From positions 1-22,696 of the forward strand of contig JAGRCC010000773.1 of the NCBI GenBank assembly GCA_020433785.1: a DNA stretch of 22,696 nt. The letters run 5' to 3'. The notes beneath the pieces are model-generated. The model saw only the letters and a program-made list of their open reading frames with translations, made no database searches and had not been told where the DNA came from. The stretch comes from Anaerolineae bacterium (GTDB lineage: Bacteria > Chloroflexota > Anaerolineae > 4572-78 > J111). Shown here piece by piece: positions 17,801-20,800 of this stretch. Each line of letters begins with the position of its first letter. The stretch's first letter is position 1. A program made the translations under genes and the position numbers.

Positions 17801-20800
17801 GGGGTGAGGCCCTCCACGGAGCCGATGTAACCCGCTGGCTGGCCGAGTCGCCCCAGACCCAAATCTTTAACGAGTATGGTCCAACAGAGACCGTAGTTGG
17901 CTGCTGTGTCTACGAAGTATCAGCGCAAACCGATTGCGGGGATGAAATCCCTATCGGGCGGCCCATCGCCAACACCCGGCTATACATTCTGGATCGATAT
18001 TTGCAGCCTGTACCGGTGGGTGTTATCGGGGAGCTTTACATTGCTGGCCTCCAAGTGGGCCGTGGTTATCTCAATCGCCCCGGCTTGACTGCCGAAAAGT
18101 TTATCCCTAACCCATTCCCGACCAATAATAATGAAGAGGAAGCCGGAGGACGGCTGTATAAAAGCGGGGATTTGGCCCGTTACCGGCTCGATGACAGCGG
18201 TCAACCCATCATTGAATTTTTGGGGCGGGCTGATCGGCAGGTCAAGGTGCGTGGTTTTCGGATCGAACTGGGCGAGATCGAAGCCGCCTTACATCATCAT
18301 CAGGCAATCCGAGAAAGCGTTGTCCTCCTTCGCGAAGATACCCCTCGGGATAAGCGGTTGGTCGCTTATTTGGCTTCTCAGATGACAAGTCAGTCCATTG
18401 AGGCCGAGGTCATCTCGCAGTGGCAGAGCCTTTATGAGGATACTTACCAGCAACCATCACCTCAACCGGACCCGACCTTCAACCTCGCCGGTTGGAACAG
18501 CAGCTACACCGGGCAGCCGCTACCGGACGAACAGATGCGGGAATGGCTTGACCATACGGTCGACCAGATTCTGGCTCTCAACCCCGGCTCGGTTCTGGAG
18601 ATTGGCTGCGGAACCGGCCTGCTGCTGTCGCGTATCGCTCCCCATTGTCAGCTCTATTGGGGCACTGACTTTTCACAGCGGGTTCTGGATTATGTGGCGA
18701 CCTTACAGCAGAGTGCGACAGATTTGGATCACGTCCGCTTATCCTGCCGCATGGCCCATGATTTTACAGGGTTTGAGCCAAACGCTTTCGATACCCTTAT
18801 TCTTAATTCCGTGGTGCAATATTTCCCCAGCCTTGATTATCTGATGCGTGTTCTGGCCGAGGCCCTGAAGGTGGTCAAGCCGGGTGGCTTCATTTATATC
18901 GGGGATGTGCGCAGCCTGCCCCTGCTGGAAAGTTATCACGCTTCGGTTCAGTTACATCAGGCTGCCGATGACCTATCTCGCGATGCGCTTCAGCAGCGTA
19001 TCCAACAGCGGCTGTTAGATGAGGAAGAACTCGTCATCGATCCCGCCTTCTTCCAGGTTCTGCCCCATCATTGGCCGCAAATCAGCCACGTTCAGATCCA
19101 ACCCAAGCGAGGCCGGTATCACAATGAGTTAACGTGCTTTCGCTATGAAGTCATCCTCACCGTGAACAACGCCAAAGAGACTCAGCCAGAAGAAACCCCG
19201 TTATCCCTCTCCCAACCGGCGGAGATTAGGTGGCGAGATTGGCAGCAAGAAAATCTCTCTTTGACAGCTGTCCGGCACCTGCTGGCTGTAGACCAACCGG
19301 CTCTATTAGGCCTGCGCGGTATCCCCAACGCTCGACTGACCAAAGAAAATGAAACTCTGACCTGGCTAACCAGTGCCCACCAGGAAAGCGTCGAAGCGTT
19401 GCGACACCGTTTGTCTAAGGGCGCAACAGCCGTAGATCCCGCCGAGCTGTGGGCTTTGGAGGACGACTATCCCTACCAGGTTACGCTCAGTTGGTCCGAC
19501 ATTGAGCCTCACCAAGGTCGTCTGGATGTAGTTTTCAAACGCAACGACGTTGAGCAAGAGATAGAAGCCTTAGCCCGCCCGCCCCTTAAACCGTGGCACA
19601 GCTACGCCAATAATCCGTTGCGCGGGAAAATAAGCCGAGCGTTGATCCCGCAGGTTCGCCAATTTCTACAGCAGAAATTGCCCGACTATATGATCCCGAC
19701 AGCGTTTATGCTGCTCGACCAGTTCCCTTTGACGTCCAACGGCAAGATTGATCGGCAGGCTTTGCCGGCCCCCCTGCGGCAGCGGACTCTCTCAGAAAAC
19801 TTTGTCTCACCCCGAACCCCCATAGAAAAGCACATCACGGCGATCTGGAGCGAGGTCTTGGGCCTGGAGCCGGCTGAAATTGGCATTCACGATAACTTTT
19901 TTGACCACGGTGGGCATTCGCTACTGGCTACCCAAATCGTCTCCAGAATGCGGCACACCTTCCAAATCGAATTATCTTTGCGACGCCTGTTTGAACATCC
20001 GACCGTCGCGGCGTTGGCTAAAGACGTAATCCAGGCCAAACAGGAGGCCGTCCCCCCCATTGAGCCTATCTCTCGCGCTCAAGCCTTACCGTTATCCTTT
20101 GCTCAGCAACGCTTATGGTTCCTGGATCAACTAGAAGGCCCTAACCCAACCTACAACATTCCCACTGCGCTCAAACTTAACGGGCCTCTCGATATGATGG
20201 CCTTATCCGGTGCGCTCAACACTATCGTCCAGCGACATGAGGTGCTCCGCACAACGTTCCGTACGCAGGCCGGCGTAGCCAGGCAGATGATCCACCCCAC
20301 CGTCACCTTTCAACTGCCCCTGATCGATCTGCAAACGCTGCCCGCAGAATTGCAGACGATAGAAGTTGATCGTTTGATTGAAACAGAAGCCTTGCACTGC
20401 TTTGACTTAAGTCAAGATCTGCCCATCCGAGCCAGGTTACTGAGATTAGATCAACAAGCGTTTGTCTTGCTGGTCACCTTCCATCATATCGCCGCCGATG
20501 GCTGGTCCACCGGCGTCTTGATCCGCGAGGTAACCGCACTCTATCGCGCCTATGCTCAAGGGTTACCCAGCCCTCTCCCCGACTTACCGATCCAGTACGC
20601 CGACTTTGCCTATTGGCAGCGACAATGGCTGGCCGATGAAATTCCGGGCCAACGTCCATTGACCAAACAGTTAACCTATTGGCAGCAACAGTTCAGCCCT
20701 ATGCCGCCGGCTTTAACCTTACCGACCGATCATGCTCGTCCGGCTCAAATGACCTTTCACGGAACACAGCTATCTTTTACAGTGCCGTCCGACCTGAACC

